Source: a virus. From it: a stretch of 31,315 nt of DNA. Of this stretch, positions 29,812 through 31,315 are shown one piece after another. Numbering within the stretch: position 1 is the stretch's first letter; each line of letters starts with the position of its first letter. Made by a program: the position numbers and the translations under genes. The notes beneath the pieces were generated by a model, which made no database searches, was not told the origin of the DNA, and was given only the letters and a program-made list of their open reading frames with translations. Location of the stretch: positions 1 to 31,315 of the IMG/VR virus record IMGVR_UViG_3300025644_000172. One strand, given 5' to 3'.

Positions 29812-30065
29812 ATATCAAAGAACTTATTTGTTATTTCTCTTTGTTTTGGTGGAATATATACCTCACCATCTTTCATTGCACGTTCGATTCTAGCCTTTGC
29901 AATATTCATATAATCTTCATTCATTTCTATACCAATGAAATCAAAGTCTAATCGTTTACATGCTTTGCCTGTACTACCACTTCCCATGAATGGATCTAAT
30001 ACAGTACCACCTTTTGGTGTTACCAATTTTACCAAATATTCCATTAATGGTGTTGGCTTGACCAT
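29808..30065 (-). CDS. DNA methyltransferase, C-terminal fragment starting at VKP
   Basis: 85 aa beginning MVKPTPLMEYLVKLVTPKGGTV, then LDPFMGSGSTGKACKRL (SAM-binding motif I of beta-class methyltransferases) and FIGIEMNEDYMNIAKARI. In intact phage relatives this follows the HPT of the NxHPTVKP motif without a break. Here HPT lies on the preceding mini-ORF, separated only by TGAATG. The catalytic DPPY part must lie upstream, beyond the window edge. Alone this piece can supply the SAM site at most. Confidence 0.88.
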   Translation of the reverse strand: MVKPTPLMEYLVKLVTPKGGTVLDPFMGSGSTGKACKRLDFDFIGIEMNEDYMNIAKARIERAMKDGEVYIPPKQREITNKFFDI

Positions 30066-30068
30066 TCA
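30063..30068 (-). other. TGAATG stop-start hexamer splitting the HPTVKP motif
   Basis: Minus strand CCC-ACG-TGA-ATG-GTC-AAG. Removing TGAATG gives HPTVKP in frame, the standard motif. It has the same layout as the polymerase hexamer at 12858-12863, and both share the 10-mer ACGTRAATGG. Confidence 0.85.
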
Positions 30069-30152
30069 CGTGGGATGTGTATTTCTACCCATCCCAACCT
30101 CCTTTCTAATAAAATGTTGCTGTAAATGTTCAGGTAAACTACTGAACTGCAT
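30066..30152 (-). CDS. 28-codon methyltransferase mini-fragment ending in ...NTHPT
   Basis: It begins MQFSSLPEHLQQHF and ends EVGMGRNTHPT before TGA. The final residues are the first half of the phage methyltransferase NxHPTVKP motif. The start overlaps the end of the endonuclease ORF (stop 30139) by 14 bp. An SD-like AAAGGAGG (30098-30105) lies inside it, ahead of an internal ATG. It is in frame with the downstream fragment apart from the hexamer. The parallel piece in the polymerase is 27 codons long. Confidence 0.75.
   Translation of the reverse strand: MQFSSLPEHLQQHFIRKEVGMGRNTHPT
30071..30096 (-). repeat. Perfect 7-bp inverted repeat upstream of the methyltransferase hexamer
   Basis: Arms at 30071-30077 and 30090-30096 (minus strand TGGGATG ... 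CATCCCA), 12-nt loop. GC-rich for this genome. The 3' arm includes the first base of the ACG codon that precedes TGA, mirroring the hairpin placement in the polymerase. Confidence 0.7.
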
Positions 30153-30888
30153 GCTTGATATTTTCATATACATATTTTTTATTTTTTATAACATCGTGTT
30201 CCCAATAACGTAATATTGTATAACCGGCTTTAATCATATATGCATCTTGACTTTTATCAAAATCCATTCTACGTTTTTGTCTTTTATCTGGAATTCCGTC
30301 TTTCAATGTAGTAGGGTGTCCGTGCCAATAATCACCATCCCATTGTATTACAATATTTTTATCAGGTATAAACACATCAACTAGAAATTTATCAAATACC
30401 AAAAATTGTTCTTCAAATTCAATTCCCAATTCATTAAGTATTTTACTACCTGCCACTTCCAACTTATTTAATCCTTTATTGTTTTGTTGTACAATATTTG
30501 CTAATATATTTGATTTTCTCCATTCTGGATCAAGATTTCTACATTTCATTGAGCAAAATTTAATTTCATAATCTCTACTATCTGCTAAACTTTTACTCAG
30601 GCCGAACCCCGTTCCACACGTTTTACATATGAATTTTGATTTATTCCTACTTTGCCATTCATTTTGGCAATCTGTATTGCAAAATCGTTGTTCTGTGTTT
30701 TTTGTTTCATATTCAATATTACACATTTCACACATTTTCTTAGTTAACGGATTTTTAACAGCAGTTGGTCTTGAAGTATCATAACATTTCCTAGAACAAT
30801 ATATTCTTGTTTTGCTAAAATTACCTTCTACTATTTTACCACAACTCGGGCAGTTTAACTTTCTTAATTTGTATTGATTTTTTCCCAT
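30139..30888 (-). CDS. Vsr/DUF559-like endonuclease with zinc fingers, inserted in a methyltransferase gene
   Basis: 249 aa. The N-terminal half has several Cys pairs (CPSC, CSRKC, CEMC, CNTDC, CKTC, CSMKC) forming about three zinc fingers. The C-terminal half is a Vsr-like nuclease: GLNKLEVAGSKILNELGI, LVDVFIPDKNIVIQWDGDYWHGHP, then a C-terminal DFDKSQDAYMIKAGYTILRYWEHDV. The D...D-G-x-x-x-H arrangement supplies likely metal-binding residues. It sits between two halves of a methyltransferase and its last codons overlap the resumed coding sequence, as expected for an invasive homing gene. Confidence 0.85.
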   Translation of the reverse strand: MGKNQYKLRKLNCPSCGKIVEGNFSKTRIYCSRKCYDTSRPTAVKNPLTKKMCEMCNIEYETKNTEQRFCNTDCQNEWQSRNKSKFICKTCGTGFGLSKSLADSRDYEIKFCSMKCRNLDPEWRKSNILANIVQQNNKGLNKLEVAGSKILNELGIEFEEQFLVFDKFLVDVFIPDKNIVIQWDGDYWHGHPTTLKDGIPDKRQKRRMDFDKSQDAYMIKAGYTILRYWEHDVIKNKKYVYENIKHAVQ

Positions 30889-30955
30889 ATCTATTATAAT
30901 ATATCATAAAACCAATTGGTCTTACAGTTATAAATATAGAAAAATAAAATAATCA
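30150..30955 (-). mobile_element. About 806-bp insertion in the edge methyltransferase carrying a Vsr-like endonuclease
   Basis: It begins with the TGA that closes the upstream methyltransferase piece and ends with the ATG of the 28-codon piece. The joined native sequence would read ...LLEIQKYL / QFSSLPEHL... The length is not a multiple of three. The edges are inferred from reading frames. Confidence 0.6.
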
Positions 30956-31315
30956 TAAATATTTTTGAATTTCCAATAAAACATCATTGGTTACATTATC
31001 TTTTAATTCATAGTGGTTATCCTCACACCCCTCATTTCTATCACTTTTACTTGCTTTCGCACAATAGAAAAAGCGAGATGCAGATGTATCACCCGTTTCA
31101 TTAAATCCTCTATCTGTGTGTATTGGGTCTCGGTGACCATAAATAACATTTGTTTTGGTTGCATTGTGATGTTTACTAACAACACCAGTTGTAACACTCG
31201 GAAATAACCCCGTTACCTCATTACTACCATCGTGGATTAGGTTTGCTGGAAATCTACCAACTGGATTAAAGTTTTTTGGTGTTACCATTGAATAATCACC
31301 ATATACGTTATTATT
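30953..31315 (-). CDS. DNA methyltransferase, middle fragment (5' part beyond the window)
   Basis: The frame is open to the window edge (NNNVYGDYS precedes the Met at 31288), so the gene is 5'-partial. GRFPANLIHDGSNEV, then ASRFFYCAKASKSDRNEG is the hallmark central region of phage beta-class N4/N6 methyltransferases, normally followed by NxHPTVKP and DPFMGSGSTG. The last residues are NDVLLEIQKYL before TGA and the endonuclease insertion. The DPPY catalytic motif is expected upstream of 31315 and is not visible here. Confidence 0.85.
   Translation of the reverse strand, partial: NNNVYGDYSMVTPKNFNPVGRFPANLIHDGSNEVTGLFPSVTTGVVSKHHNATKTNVIYGHRDPIHTDRGFNETGDTSASRFFYCAKASKSDRNEGCEDNHYELKDNVTNDVLLEIQKYL

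Noticed and set aside
31003-31197. 64-aa minus-strand ORF overlapping the edge methyltransferase
   Set aside because: It is out of frame with the RFFYCAKASK-containing methyltransferase and has no support of its own.

Overview
This window is an AT-rich segment of what looks like a large, strictly lytic tailed-phage genome. Every gene I can support lies on the minus strand, so transcription runs from high to low coordinates. Genes are packed with ATGA, TAATG or TAAATG junctions. The replication set is T4-like: family-B DNA polymerase, sliding clamp (gp45-like), clamp-loader ATPase (gp44-like) and a probable clamp-loader small subunit (gp62-like). The host is probably a member of the Bacteroidota. 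Candidate promoters carry the TAnnTTTG-type -7 element typical of that phylum, most starts lack a Shine-Dalgarno sequence, and there is a histone H1/Hc1-like mini-protein.

Layout in transcription order: (1) 31315-29808, a DNA methyltransferase running off the window edge, broken by a Vsr/DUF559-type endonuclease gene and again by a 6-nt stop-start insertion; (2) 29811-25250, an SPPYF-type methyltransferase, an Hc1-like protein, a class II (B12) ribonucleotide reductase, a GIY-YIG endonuclease and small genes; (3) 25176-21244, a large helicase and two complementary-looking adenine-methylase halves; (4) 21191-17349, an HD phosphohydrolase, asparagine-synthase-like amidotransferase, GNAT acetyltransferase and second SPPYF methyltransferase in one tight run; (5) 17303-15548, a homing-endonuclease cassette, a possible nuclease and two small proteins; (6) 15536-12006, the DNA polymerase in three coding pieces; (7) 11927-7304, sliding clamp, glycosyltransferase, DUF4338 (DruA-like) protein and third SPPYF methyltransferase; (8) 7239-18, another homing cassette, an IMPDH/GMP-reductase-like enzyme, GroES-like co-chaperonin, staphylococcal-type nuclease, clamp loader genes (with a GIY-YIG cassette inserted next to the gp62 gene), zinc-finger proteins and a RecB/Cas4-like nuclease.

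The most striking observation concerns two unrelated genes, the polymerase and the edge methyltransferase, which share the same double interruption. Each is first broken by an insertion of about 0.65-0.8 kb that starts with a stop codon and ends with an ATG. About 27-28 codons later each is interrupted by just six nucleotides, TAAATG or TGAATG. The hexamer follows an ACG threonine codon inside the most conserved motif of the protein (DT/DS in the polymerase, HPT/VKP in the methylase). Removing the six bases restores the motif exactly in both cases. In both, a perfect inverted repeat (13 bp and 7 bp arms) ends at the ACG codon. This could be ribosomal hopping, a split-protein arrangement, or a scar of homing-endonuclease immunity; sequence alone cannot decide.

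Other system-level signals: a six-copy, exactly spaced promoter motif (ATTAGG-N18-GTATCTTT); three homing-endonuclease cassettes sharing an overlapping small basic ORF (MGRKKKY...); and clusters of methyltransferases with GNAT, amidotransferase, glycosyltransferase and DUF4338 genes, which suggest DNA modification or counter-defence.
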